The translations under genes were made by a program, and so were the position numbers. A stretch of 64,000 nt of DNA from Nocardia concava NBRC 100430 (GTDB taxonomy: Bacteria; Actinomycetota; Actinomycetes; Mycobacteriales; Mycobacteriaceae), in contig NZ_BAFX01000095.1 of NCBI RefSeq assembly GCF_000308815.1, positions 1 to 64,000 on the forward strand, given 5' to 3'. This document shows positions 43,381-51,540 of the stretch, piece after piece. Under the pieces are notes generated by a model. The model had not been told where the DNA came from. It saw only the letters and a list, made by a program, of their open reading frames with translations, and searched no databases. The stretch's first letter is position 1, and the number at the start of each line of letters is the position of its first letter.

Positions 43381-44100
43381 TCAGTCCTCGCCGAACAACC
43401 GGCGACGCTGCTGCTCCTCGGCCTGCGCATCGGCCAATCGACGCTGCTCCTCGGCGGCCAGGTGCACAGTGGTGCGAGCCCACACCACGCGCACCCAGTG
43501 GAATGTCAGCACCATGATGGCGATGGTCGCCAGAATCAGCCCGACGGCCGGTCCCGCGCCGTGGTAGTTGCCCAGTCCCGGAGTCTGCCGGTGCCAGATC
43601 GACAGCACGCCGAACACGCTGCCGATGGCCGACCCCGCGACCGCGATCCACGCCAGCAGCCAACGGCGGGTGATCAGCGCCAGCATCGAGAAGCCGATGC
43701 CGAACACCACCACGAACCACACGAAGATCCGCGACGGCAGTCCGATGTGATCGGCCTGGGCGACCGTGTCGTAGAGCAGCACGTCGATGCCGCGGGTCTT
43801 GCCCGCGTGCGGCAGCACCAGCGAGGCCAGCAGCACGAACACCGCGCCCGCGACCACCATGGCGCGCACGCCCGGATCGATCTCCCCCGCGATCTTGCGC
43901 TCGACCGCCTCGAGGTCCGAACGGAACTGCTCGAAGTCCTGACTGTTCAGAGCCTGCTTGCTCTCTTCGTTCGCCTCGGCCTTCATGCTCTCCTCGCTCG
44001 CCTCGGTCGGTTCTGCCTGTGCTGCTTCGTCTTCCGGGTGTTCCGGCTGCTCACGAGGCTGGTCGGACTCGTCGGGGCCGGTGGGTTGCTGCTCGGTCAT
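43381..44100 (-). CDS. Conserved membrane protein (Rv2732c-like)
   Basis: The protein has 239 residues. Residues 1-65 are Glu/Gln-rich and acidic. Then come four hydrophobic segments (near 85-105, 125-145, 150-170 and 185-205) and a charged C-terminal coiled region ending RRLFGED. Position between the DUF349 gene and miaB equals Rv2732c in mycobacteria. No function is known. Confidence 0.88.
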   Translation of the reverse strand: MTEQQPTGPDESDQPREQPEHPEDEAAQAEPTEASEESMKAEANEESKQALNSQDFEQFRSDLEAVERKIAGEIDPGVRAMVVAGAVFVLLASLVLPHAGKTRGIDVLLYDTVAQADHIGLPSRIFVWFVVVFGIGFSMLALITRRWLLAWIAVAGSAIGSVFGVLSIWHRQTPGLGNYHGAGPAVGLILATIAIMVLTFHWVRVVWARTTVHLAAEEQRRLADAQAEEQQRRRLFGED

Positions 44101-44257
44101 TCCGCTCGCGATCCTCGCTCACGCCTTGCGCGTCATTGGTCGGCGGCGTGCGGCCCGGAGTTCCCGCGACGGGCGCATCGACCCACACGTACCCCAGGCA
44201 TCCTGCCCTATGACGCTGCGTAGTTGACAGCGACCCCGCCGATCCGGGGCCTTACCC

Positions 44258-44331
44258 GTCATCCCGGCGCGTTTTTGGCCGGGATCCACAGCGGGCAGGA
44301 TGGATTCCGGCCAAAAGCACGCCGGAATGAC
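44258..44331. repeat. Palindromic repeat family B, copy 1
   Basis: GTCATCCCGGCGCG at the left pairs with CGCCGGAATGAC-type sequence at the right. Inner arms TTTTTGGCCGGGATCCA and TGGATTCCGGCCAAAA extend the stem. It starts about 73 bases downstream of a second copy's counterpart design at 58.8 kb (same arms, different loop). It lies just after the miaB stop and may terminate that transcript. Confidence 0.8.
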
Positions 44332-44346
44332 GAGGGGATGTTGTCG

Positions 44347-45873
44347 CTAGTCTCCGCAGGCGGAACCGCAGCCCGCGGCGGCGGTCTCGACGACTACCGG
44401 CGCGCCGATGCGGGGCAGGCCCAGGCCGACGCCGATGGGGGCGGTCTTGGGGGTGACGCCCAGCTCGTGGGCATCACCGGCACGGGTGCGGCGGTGGGTG
44501 AGGACCTCGCCGTCGGCGATGAGGTAGTGCGGGGCCGCGCCGGTGATGTCGACGGTGATCACGTCGCCGGGTCGAATCTCGCTGCCGGGGGCCGGATTCG
44601 CGGTCGGGCGGAAGTGCACGAGACGGCCGTCGCGGGCCCGGCCGGACATGCGGGCGGTCTTGTCGTTCTTCTTGCCCGCGCCCTCGGCGACCAGCAGCTC
44701 GACGGTCGAGCCGATCAGCGCCTGGTTGCCCTCGAGCGAAATCTGCTCCTGCAGCTCGATCAGCCGGTCGTAGCGTTCCTGCACGACCTCCTTCGGCAGC
44801 TGATCGGGCATGGTCGCGGCGGGCGTGCCGGGGCGGATCGAGTACTGGAAGGTGAAGGCGCTGGTGAACCGCGCCTGCCGCACCACGTCCAGGGTCGCCT
44901 GGAAGTCCTCCTCGGTCTCGCCGGGGAAGCCGACGATGATGTCGGTGGTGATGGCGGCATGCGGCATGGCCGCGCGCACCTTCTCGATGATGCCCAGGAA
45001 CTTCGCGCTGCGGTACGAGCGGCGCATGGCCTTCAGCACTCGGTCCGAACCCGACTGCAGCGGCATGTGCAGCTGCGGGCAGACATTCGGCGTCTCGGCC
45101 ATGGCCTCGATGACGTCGTCGGTGAACTCGGCCGGGTGCGGGGAGGTGAAGCGCACGCGCTCGAGGCCCTCGATATTGCCGGTGGCGCGCAGCAGTTTCG
45201 CGAACGCCCCGCGATCGCGCTCCTCGGTCGGGTCGGCGAAGGAGACGCCGTAGGAGTTCACGTTCTGGCCCAGCAGCGTCACCTCCAGCACGCCCTGATC
45301 GACCAGCGCCTGCACCTCGGCGAGCACGTCGCCGGGCCGCCGGTCGACCTCCTTGCCGCGCAGCGACGGGACGATGCAGAAGGTGCAGGTGTTGTTGCAG
45401 CCCACCGAGATCGACACCCAGCCGGCGTAGGCGGACTCGCGCTTGGCGGGCAGCGTCGACGGAAACGCTTCCAGCGCTTCGATGATCTCGACCTGAGCCT
45501 CTTCATTGTGGCGGGCCCGCTCCAGCAGCACCGGCAGCGAGCCGATGTTGTGGGTGCCGAACACCACATCCACCCAGGGGGCCTTCTTGACCACGGTGTC
45601 GCGGTCCTTCTGCGCCAGACAGCCGCCGACGGCGATCTGCATGCCCTCACGGGCCGCCTTGATCGGCGCGAGGTGGCCGAGGGTGCCGTAGAGCTTGTTG
45701 TCGGCGTTCTCGCGGACCGCGCAGGTATTGAAAACGACCAGGTCAGCGGTGTCGCCGACCACGGCCTTGACGTATCCGGCGTCTTCGAGCAGACCCGAGA
45801 GTCGCTCGGAGTCGTGCACGTTCATCTGGCACCCGAAGGTGCGGACCTCGTAGGTGCGGGCCGGGGAATTCAC
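44347..45873 (-). CDS. miaB: tRNA-2-methylthio-N6-dimethylallyladenosine synthase MiaB
   Basis: The protein has 508 residues. The N-terminal domain has the three cysteines of the second cluster (TFGCQMN, FNTCAVREN, VGGCLAQKD). The radical-SAM motif is GCNNTCTFCIVP (CxxxCxxC). A TRAM domain with GSTVELLVAEGAGKK follows. The C-terminal tail carries Cys residues near the end (GCGSACGD), an extra feature. It methylthiolates the A37 prenylated by MiaA. It is divergent from gluA. Confidence 0.97.
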   Translation of the reverse strand: MNSPARTYEVRTFGCQMNVHDSERLSGLLEDAGYVKAVVGDTADLVVFNTCAVRENADNKLYGTLGHLAPIKAAREGMQIAVGGCLAQKDRDTVVKKAPWVDVVFGTHNIGSLPVLLERARHNEEAQVEIIEALEAFPSTLPAKRESAYAGWVSISVGCNNTCTFCIVPSLRGKEVDRRPGDVLAEVQALVDQGVLEVTLLGQNVNSYGVSFADPTEERDRGAFAKLLRATGNIEGLERVRFTSPHPAEFTDDVIEAMAETPNVCPQLHMPLQSGSDRVLKAMRRSYRSAKFLGIIEKVRAAMPHAAITTDIIVGFPGETEEDFQATLDVVRQARFTSAFTFQYSIRPGTPAATMPDQLPKEVVQERYDRLIELQEQISLEGNQALIGSTVELLVAEGAGKKNDKTARMSGRARDGRLVHFRPTANPAPGSEIRPGDVITVDITGAAPHYLIADGEVLTHRRTRAGDAHELGVTPKTAPIGVGLGLPRIGAPVVVETAAAGCGSACGD

Positions 45874-46044
45874 CCAACCAGGGTAGATGGTCGTGGAATT
45901 GTCGCCGAATCAGCGTCCTACGGCGCGATCGCGGTCTCGGGAGTATCAATCGCTGGTTACGCGGGGGTGTCGAGACCCGGCACAGCGGGAGCCGCAAAGG
46001 CAAAGACGAGCATTTCGGGCGCAAGGTGGTTAGGGTCACTGGTC

Positions 46045-46812
46045 ATGACCGATGCTGCCGATCACATCAGCACCTCCGCGCCGATGATCTCGATGCGGAA
46101 TGTGGACAAGCACTTCGGCTCGCTGCACGTATTGCGTGACATCAATCTCGAAGTGCCCCGGGGGCAGGTCGTGATCGTGGTGGGTCCCTCGGGCTCCGGC
46201 AAGTCGACACTGTGCCGAACCATCAACCGGCTCGAGACCATCGATTCCGGTGAGATCTCCGTCGACGGAGTGAAACTGCCCGACGAGGGCAAGGCGCTGG
46301 CCAAGCTGCGCGCCGATGTGGGCATGGTGTTCCAACAGTTCAACCTGTTCGCGCACAAGACCATCATCGAGAACGTGATGCTCGCGCCGGTGAAGGTGCG
46401 CGGGCTCAAGAAGGACGCGGCCCGCGGGCGCGCGCTGGAACTGCTGGAGCGGGTCGGCATCGCCAACCAGGCCGACAAGTATCCGGCGCAGCTCTCCGGC
46501 GGCCAGCAGCAGCGCGTCGCCATCGCCCGCGCGCTGGCCATGGATCCCAAGGTCATGCTGTTCGACGAGCCCACCTCCGCGCTCGACCCGGAAATGGTGT
46601 CCGAGGTGCTCGACGTGATGGTGAAGCTGGCCCAGGACGGCATGACCATGCTGGTCGTCACCCACGAGATGGGCTTCGCGCGCCGCGCGGGCAATCGCGT
46701 GCTGTTCATGGCCGACGGGGCGATCGTCGAGGACTCCACCCCCGACAGCTTCTTCACCGCGCCGAAGTCGGATCGCGCCAAGGACTTCCTGGGCAAGATC
46801 CTTTCCCACTGA
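46045..46812 (+). CDS. gluA: Glutamate ABC transporter ATP-binding protein GluA
   Basis: The protein has 255 residues. Walker A is VGPSGSGKST, the Q-loop VFQQFNLF, the signature LSGGQQQRVAIARALAM, Walker B MLFDEPTSALDP and the H-loop VTHEMGFA. It powers the GluBCD importer. The ATG at 46045 follows GGTGGTTAGGG and gives the conserved start; the open frame continues upstream but only as non-coding shadow. It is first in the operon gluABCD. Confidence 0.96.
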   Translation: MTDAADHISTSAPMISMRNVDKHFGSLHVLRDINLEVPRGQVVIVVGPSGSGKSTLCRTINRLETIDSGEISVDGVKLPDEGKALAKLRADVGMVFQQFNLFAHKTIIENVMLAPVKVRGLKKDAARGRALELLERVGIANQADKYPAQLSGGQQQRVAIARALAMDPKVMLFDEPTSALDPEMVSEVLDVMVKLAQDGMTMLVVTHEMGFARRAGNRVLFMADGAIVEDSTPDSFFTAPKSDRAKDFLGKILSH

Positions 46813-46867
46813 CCCCCCACTCCACTTAGGGAAACCCTCCCGCCTCCACGAGAGAACAGGACGTTCG

Positions 46868-47707
46868 ATGAGGATCAACCACGCAATCCGGATCGCCGCC
46901 GGAGTGGCTGCCCTGGCGCTCGCCGTCACCGCATGCGGCGGCGGCAGCAACAAGTCCGCTGGTGAGAACGCTGCCAAGGGCAAGCTCACCGTCGGCATCA
47001 AGTACGACCAGCCGGGCCTGGGCCTGCTGAACAAGGACGGCAGCTACAGCGGCTTCGATGTCGATGTGGCCAAGTTCGTCGGCGACAAGCTGGGCGTGAA
47101 GCCGGAGAACATCACCTTCAAGGAGTCGCCGTCGGCGCAGCGCGAGACGCTGATCCAGAACGGGCAGGTCGACTTCATCGTCGCGACCTACTCCATCACC
47201 GACGCTCGCAAGCAGAAGGTCGACTTCGCCGGCCCGTACTTCCAGACCGGTCAGTCGCTGCTGGTGCGGTCGGACAACACCGACATCACCGGGCCGGACT
47301 CGTTGAACGGCAACAAGAAGCTGTGCTCGGTCAAGGGCTCGACCCCGGCGCAGAACATCAAGGACAAGTACGTCAGCGCGCACGAGGTGCAGCTGATCAC
47401 CTACGACACCTACTCGCTGTGTGTCGAGGCCCTGAAGTCCGGCGCGGTCGACGCGGTCACCACCGACGACATCATCCTGCGCGGTTACGCGGCGCAGTCG
47501 CCGGGCGCGCTCAAGGTGGTCGGCAACACCTTCACCACCGAGAAGTACGGCATCGGTGTGAAGAAGGGCGACACCGAGACCCGCAACAAGATCAATGACG
47601 CCATCGAGGCCATGATCAGCACCGGGGCGTGGAAGGCGGCGCTGGACAAGAACTTCGGCTCCACCGGCTTCCAGATCCCGGAGCCGCCCAAGGTCGACCG
47701 GTACTGA
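46868..47707 (+). CDS. gluB: Glutamate-binding lipoprotein GluB
   Basis: The protein has 279 residues. A lipoprotein signal ends LALAVTACGGGS (lipobox before Cys). The periplasmic-binding type 3 fold follows (KLTVGIKYDQPGLGLLNKDGSYSGFDVDVAKF, DFIVATYSITDARKQKVDFAGPY, in parts). It is the surface receptor for glutamate. A stable hairpin after the stop may raise its level relative to the membrane subunits. Confidence 0.96.
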   Translation: MRINHAIRIAAGVAALALAVTACGGGSNKSAGENAAKGKLTVGIKYDQPGLGLLNKDGSYSGFDVDVAKFVGDKLGVKPENITFKESPSAQRETLIQNGQVDFIVATYSITDARKQKVDFAGPYFQTGQSLLVRSDNTDITGPDSLNGNKKLCSVKGSTPAQNIKDKYVSAHEVQLITYDTYSLCVEALKSGAVDAVTTDDIILRGYAAQSPGALKVVGNTFTTEKYGIGVKKGDTETRNKINDAIEAMISTGAWKAALDKNFGSTGFQIPEPPKVDRY

Positions 47708-47719
47708 GTCACGGCGCGT

Positions 47720-47753
47720 GCCGGGTGATTTCTCGTCGCTGAAATCACCCGGC
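47720..47753 (+). terminator. Intercistronic hairpin between gluB and gluC
   Basis: GCCGGGTGATTTC pairs with GAAATCACCCGGC (13 pairs, 8-base loop), followed by GTTTTCC a few bases on. It lies 13 bases after the gluB stop and 36 bases before gluC. Likely a partial terminator or RNA stabiliser that sets a higher binding-protein level. Confidence 0.75.
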
Positions 47754-47788
47754 GCGCTTCGTTTTCCGATCGGAGGAATGGGGCAGTC

Positions 47789-48469
47789 GTGTTCGACTTG
47801 ATCTCCAACTATCACACCAAACTGCTCGACGCGTTCTGGGTGACCATCAAGCTGACGCTGTATTCGGCGTTCTGGGCGCTGATTCTCGGCACCGTGGTGG
47901 CGGCCATGCGGGTGTCGCCGATTCCGGTCGCGCGGTGGTTCGGGACCTTGTACGTCAACATCATTCGCAATACGCCGCTGACGCTGATCATCGTGTTCTG
48001 CTCGCTCGGCCTGTACTCCTCGCTCGGGCTGCGGCTCGCGCCGGAAGGGTCGGACAGTATCGCGCAGAACAGTTTTCGCTTCGCGATCCTCGGATTGAGC
48101 GTCTACACGGCGGCTTTCGTCTGCGAGTCGCTGCGATCGGGCATCAATACCGTTCCGTTCGGGCAGTCCGAGGCGGGGCGGTCGCTCGGGTTCACCTTCG
48201 GGCAGAACCTGCGACTGGTGGTGCTGCCGCAGGCGTTCCGGGCCGTCATCGCGCCGCTGGGCAGCGTGTTCATCGCGCTGACCAAGAACTCGACCATCGC
48301 CTCGGCCATCGGTGTCGGTGAGGCCGCGCTGCTCATGTCGGAGATGAACGAGAACGAGGCGGCGGTGCTCAATATCGGCGCCATCTTCGCGCTCGGGTTC
48401 GTCATCCTCACCCTGCCGACCGGATTGCTCTTCGGTTGGCTGGCCAAACGATACGGGGTGGCGCGATGA
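47789..48469 (+). CDS. gluC: Glutamate ABC transporter permease GluC
   Basis: The protein has 226 residues with about five membrane helices. The EAA loop reads EAGRSLGFTFGQNLRLVVLPQAFR. The GTG start follows CGGAGGAATGG. Its stop overlaps the gluD start (ATGA). It forms the membrane channel with GluD. Confidence 0.95.
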   Translation: MFDLISNYHTKLLDAFWVTIKLTLYSAFWALILGTVVAAMRVSPIPVARWFGTLYVNIIRNTPLTLIIVFCSLGLYSSLGLRLAPEGSDSIAQNSFRFAILGLSVYTAAFVCESLRSGINTVPFGQSEAGRSLGFTFGQNLRLVVLPQAFRAVIAPLGSVFIALTKNSTIASAIGVGEAALLMSEMNENEAAVLNIGAIFALGFVILTLPTGLLFGWLAKRYGVAR

Positions 48470-49377
48470 CCGCGGCTTCTGTGCTCTACGACGCGCCCGG
48501 CCCCCGGGCGCGGCTGCGCTATCGGATCTACTCGGTCCTCGCGGTGGCGGTGGCGGCCGGGGTGATCTGGTTCGTCTACCGGGGACTCGCCGACAAGGGC
48601 CAGTTCGAGTGGGCGAAGTGGAAACCGTTCACCGAGAGCCAGATCTGGTCGACCTACCTGTTGCCGGGTCTGCGCGGCACGCTCGAGGCGGCGGCGCTGT
48701 CGATCGTGCTGGCACTGGTGCTGGGCATGGTGTTCGGCATTCTGCGACTGTCGGACCATCGGTCGATCCGGTGGGTCGCCGGGTTCATCGTCGAGATCTC
48801 GCGGGCCATTCCCGTGCTGATCCTGATGATCTTCCTGTTCAACCTGTTCGCGCAGAACAATGTCTTCCCGTCCGACCAGTTGGCGCTCTCGGCCGTGGTG
48901 CTGGCGCTGACCGTCTACAACGGGTCGGTCATCGCCGAGATCGTGCGCTCCGGCATCTTGGCGCTGCCCAAGGGGCAGACCGAGGCGGCGGTCGCGCTGG
49001 GCATGCGCAAGACGCAGGTGATGGTGTCCATCCTGCTGCCGCAGGCGGTCACCGCCATGCTGCCGGCCTTGATCTCGCAGATGGTGGTGGCGCTCAAGGA
49101 CTCCGCGCTGGGTTACCAGATCACCTATCTGGAGGTCGTGCGATCGGGCGCGCAGCTCGGTGCGGCGGAACAGAATCCGATCCAGTCGCTGATCGTGGTG
49201 GCCGCCATCATGATCATCCTCAACTACACGCTGACCGTGGTCGCCACGCGTGTCGAGAAGTGGCTGCGCACCCGCAAGCGCGGGTCGCGGACCGCACTGC
49301 CCGCCGGTGCCATCGCCGCTCCCCCGGGCATGGGTACCGGGCCGGTGGTCATCGGCGAGGCGAAGTCCGGAAACTGA
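48466..49377 (+). CDS. gluD: Glutamate ABC transporter permease GluD
   Basis: The protein has 303 residues. An N-terminal cytoplasmic/first helix segment precedes the permease core, with the EAA loop EAAVALGMRKTQVMVSILLPQAV. A basic C-terminal tail (KWLRTRKRGSR) extends beyond the family core. It pairs with GluC, and a strong terminator follows the operon. Confidence 0.95.
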   Translation: MTAASVLYDAPGPRARLRYRIYSVLAVAVAAGVIWFVYRGLADKGQFEWAKWKPFTESQIWSTYLLPGLRGTLEAAALSIVLALVLGMVFGILRLSDHRSIRWVAGFIVEISRAIPVLILMIFLFNLFAQNNVFPSDQLALSAVVLALTVYNGSVIAEIVRSGILALPKGQTEAAVALGMRKTQVMVSILLPQAVTAMLPALISQMVVALKDSALGYQITYLEVVRSGAQLGAAEQNPIQSLIVVAAIMIILNYTLTVVATRVEKWLRTRKRGSRTALPAGAIAAPPGMGTGPVVIGEAKSGN

Positions 49378-49383
49378 CCAATT

Positions 49384-49415
49384 GTCCTGGCTCGGGAGAA
49401 ATTCCGAGCCAGGAC
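49384..49415 (+). terminator. Terminator of the gluABCD operon
   Basis: GTCCTGGCTCGG pairs perfectly with CCGAGCCAGGAC around an 8-base loop, six bases past the gluD stop, and is followed by GGTTTCC. Confidence 0.8.
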
Positions 49416-49441
49416 GGTTTCCAGCTCGCATACTGAATTTC

Positions 49442-49717
49442 ATGAACGAAGACGACAACGCTCGGAGAGAATTCGTCTTCGGGCTCTTCCTGATCACGGT
49501 CATCGCTCCCTTGGCCGCCGGCCTCGCCACCTTCGCGGCAATTCTCGGTGCCGCCCGCATCTCCGAGACCCTCCCCCGCCTCCGCGACAACCGGCGTGCC
49601 ACCACCGACGGCTCCGCCCCCGCCCGCCTGGCCGCCCCGCGCCACCGCCGCCACACCAACCACCGCCATACCCGCCGCGCGGTCTCCACCCGCCGCCCCG
49701 GCGGTGTCCTGCACTGA
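49442..49717 (+). CDS. Small membrane protein (91 aa)
   Basis: MNEDDNARREFVFGLFLITV leads into one or two membrane segments up to about residue 37. A very basic, Arg/His-rich tail follows (RHRRHTNHRHTRRA). The single span with a positive cytoplasmic tail is clear, but I recognise no family. The tail may be shaped by GC-rich composition, so the extent of the protein is less certain than its start. Confidence 0.5.
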   Translation: MNEDDNARREFVFGLFLITVIAPLAAGLATFAAILGAARISETLPRLRDNRRATTDGSAPARLAAPRHRRHTNHRHTRRAVSTRRPGGVLH

Positions 49718-49764
49718 GCAGAGGCGTCCTGCCTTGACCCGGCCCGCATGCATATGCTGGGCCG

Positions 49765-50340
49765 ATGGAATCAGACCGGGACTTCACCTACGGTCCGGTC
49801 GGTGCGACCAATCCCGCCGATCCCAACTGGGCCGCCCGGGTGCCCGGATTCCGGCGCTTCGAGACGACCACGATCCTCAGCGACGGCCGCCCAACCAATG
49901 GCGACCGGACGACGAGCGGCGACCGCATGACGTCGAGCATCTGGAACCGGGCCACCGAAGAACTCCTGACCTGGGGCATCAAGCGCCGCAGCGGCTTCCG
50001 TGTCGCACCACTCGACACCCCCGACCTCCGAGTCTCTCCGGGTGCGAACTTCCGAATCACCGCCGCAATGGGCCCGATCGCGATCCATGAACCGATCCGA
50101 ATCGTCGCCGTCGTAGACACCCCCGATCGTGCCGCCTTCTCCTACGGCACCCTCCCCGGCCACCCCGTCTCCGGCGAGGAAGCCTTCATCCTCCACCGCG
50201 CCGACGACAATTCGATCCTGCTGACGCTGCGGTCCCTCACCAGCCCCGCCCCGAACGGCGTCTGGCGCACCGCCTTCCCCCTCCTCCTGGTAGCCCAGCG
50301 CCACTACCGCCGCCGCTACCTCCGCGCCCTCACCCCCTGA
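49765..50340 (+). CDS. DUF1990 family protein
   Basis: The protein has 191 residues. The motif AAFSYGTLPGHPVSGEEAFI in the C-terminal half and FRRFETT near the N-terminus mark DUF1990, a family common in actinobacteria and related to a plant protein set. A WGIKRRSGFRV stretch lies mid-protein. No activity is known. Confidence 0.88.
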   Translation: MESDRDFTYGPVGATNPADPNWAARVPGFRRFETTTILSDGRPTNGDRTTSGDRMTSSIWNRATEELLTWGIKRRSGFRVAPLDTPDLRVSPGANFRITAAMGPIAIHEPIRIVAVVDTPDRAAFSYGTLPGHPVSGEEAFILHRADDNSILLTLRSLTSPAPNGVWRTAFPLLLVAQRHYRRRYLRALTP

Positions 50341-50343
50341 TCG

Positions 50344-50413
50344 CCGAGCGGCACATCCTGGAGGGCTTTTGTCCGGATAATCCCGGATTCCGCCTCCAGG
50401 GTGTGCCACTCGA
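50344..50413. repeat. Palindromic repeat family A, copy 3
   Basis: Outer arms CCGAGCGGCACA (50344-50355) and TGTGCCACTCGA (50402-50413) pair with few mismatches. Inner arms CCTGGAGG (50357-50364) and CCTCCAGG (50393-50400) are perfect. It contains GGAGGGCTTTTGTCCG. It sits between the convergent DUF1990 and flavin-binding-fold genes and may terminate both. Confidence 0.85.
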
Positions 50414-50416
50414 TGA

Positions 50417-50839
50417 TCAGACGGTGCCCATGTCGGCGGAGAGCCAGTGGTCGGGGCGCATGTAGACGACCACCTGGTCACCTAGGGACTCCGCGTATTT
50501 CAGGTACGGGTCCACCTTGTCGGCGGGGAGGTACCGCGCTGCCATCTCACGCAGCATCCCGTCCTTCATGGGTTCGATCCGGGTGATCGGCCCCTCGGCG
50601 GTCACATAGCGCACCGACGGCGTCAAAACCTGCGCCATGATGCTGAACCGTCCCGCGGCCTCCAACGCCCGCACCTTCCTCGACCCGGCGCTGGTCACCA
50701 CCCACAGCTCACCCCCGGGCGAATACTGGTACCAGATCGGCACATTCAGCGGCGCGCGATCCGGGCTCACGGCCACAGCCATCGCACCGATGTGCGGCTG
50801 AGCCAGAAACTCCTGTCGTTCCTCCAATGTCAATGCCAT
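50417..50839 (-). CDS. Pyridoxamine 5'-phosphate oxidase-family protein
   Basis: The protein has 140 residues, start MALTLEERQEFLAQPHIGAM. The split-barrel flavin-binding fold is indicated by APLNVPIWYQYSPGGELWVVT (in parts), GSRKVRALEAAGRFSI and VRYVTAEGP. It may use F420 or FMN; no clear catalytic assignment. It is the last gene before the repeat. Confidence 0.9.
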   Translation of the reverse strand: MALTLEERQEFLAQPHIGAMAVAVSPDRAPLNVPIWYQYSPGGELWVVTSAGSRKVRALEAAGRFSIMAQVLTPSVRYVTAEGPITRIEPMKDGMLREMAARYLPADKVDPYLKYAESLGDQVVVYMRPDHWLSADMGTV

Positions 50840-50868
50840 GCCCTCCACGGTACGTCGGGGCACCGACA

Positions 50869-51528
50869 TCAAGCTGATTCGAGCACGCAGGCATTGTCGT
50901 AGGCGCAGGCGAAGGCGTCGGCCGATTCCGGATCGTCGTCGTTTTGCTCGAATGCGCGTAACAGCCTGTCCCGCAACGACTTCCGTCCTATCCAAGCGCG
51001 GATTTCCGGTTCGATTCGGCGGGATGTGAGGGCGATTGTCACGAACTCGGCGAGATGACGGTCTGCCGCCGCACCGGTCGACGCATCCCAGAGCGCCAGG
51101 AACCGGTCGGGAGGTATGGCCGCGGCGGCGGTGGCGCGGAGAAATTCGGCGCAGTCGGCGAACGTGCCCGCTCGGGACGGGAATTCGGACAGCAGAAACA
51201 GCCATGCCCGGTCGAGGAAGGTTTCGATAGCCAACCGTTCGTCGAGCGGCCAGGATTCCCATTTCTGCTGAGCCAACTTGCCCAACACGATGTCGGGATC
51301 GAGTTCATTCGTCGTGATGAGCCGCTCGAACAGCAAGGGCAACAGCGCCTTGACATCGGTGCCATCACCAACGGTATTGCCGAGCTTGATGCTCAACCAG
51401 AAAAGGTCGACCTCCTCGACCCTGACCGGCGGGCCGCAATGCGGGCACCGCTCGAGCACCGGACGACGAGGGTAGCTCGCAAAGACCTGCGCGATATCAC
51501 GCAAGGCCGCCGCAATCCCCTCGTTCAT
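50869..51528 (-). CDS. Hypothetical protein (219 aa) upstream of the PPOX-like gene
   Basis: Mostly helical. It has one CPHCG near residue 28, which could be half of a zinc site (CxxC), followed by LFWLSIKLGNTVGDGTDV and a series of amphipathic helices with WPLDERLAIETFLDRAWLFL. No signal peptide or membrane span. I do not recognise the family. It lies 12 bases downstream of recX and may be read with it. Confidence 0.75.
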   Translation of the reverse strand: MNEGIAAALRDIAQVFASYPRRPVLERCPHCGPPVRVEEVDLFWLSIKLGNTVGDGTDVKALLPLLFERLITTNELDPDIVLGKLAQQKWESWPLDERLAIETFLDRAWLFLLSEFPSRAGTFADCAEFLRATAAAAIPPDRFLALWDASTGAAADRHLAEFVTIALTSRRIEPEIRAWIGRKSLRDRLLRAFEQNDDDPESADAFACAYDNACVLESA

Positions 51529-51540
51529 GCCCCGATTCTG

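Noticed and set aside
44224..46044. In-frame extension of gluA upstream through miaB
   Set aside because: The stretch is antisense to miaB and has no ABC-transporter similarity; GluA starts at the ATG at 46045.
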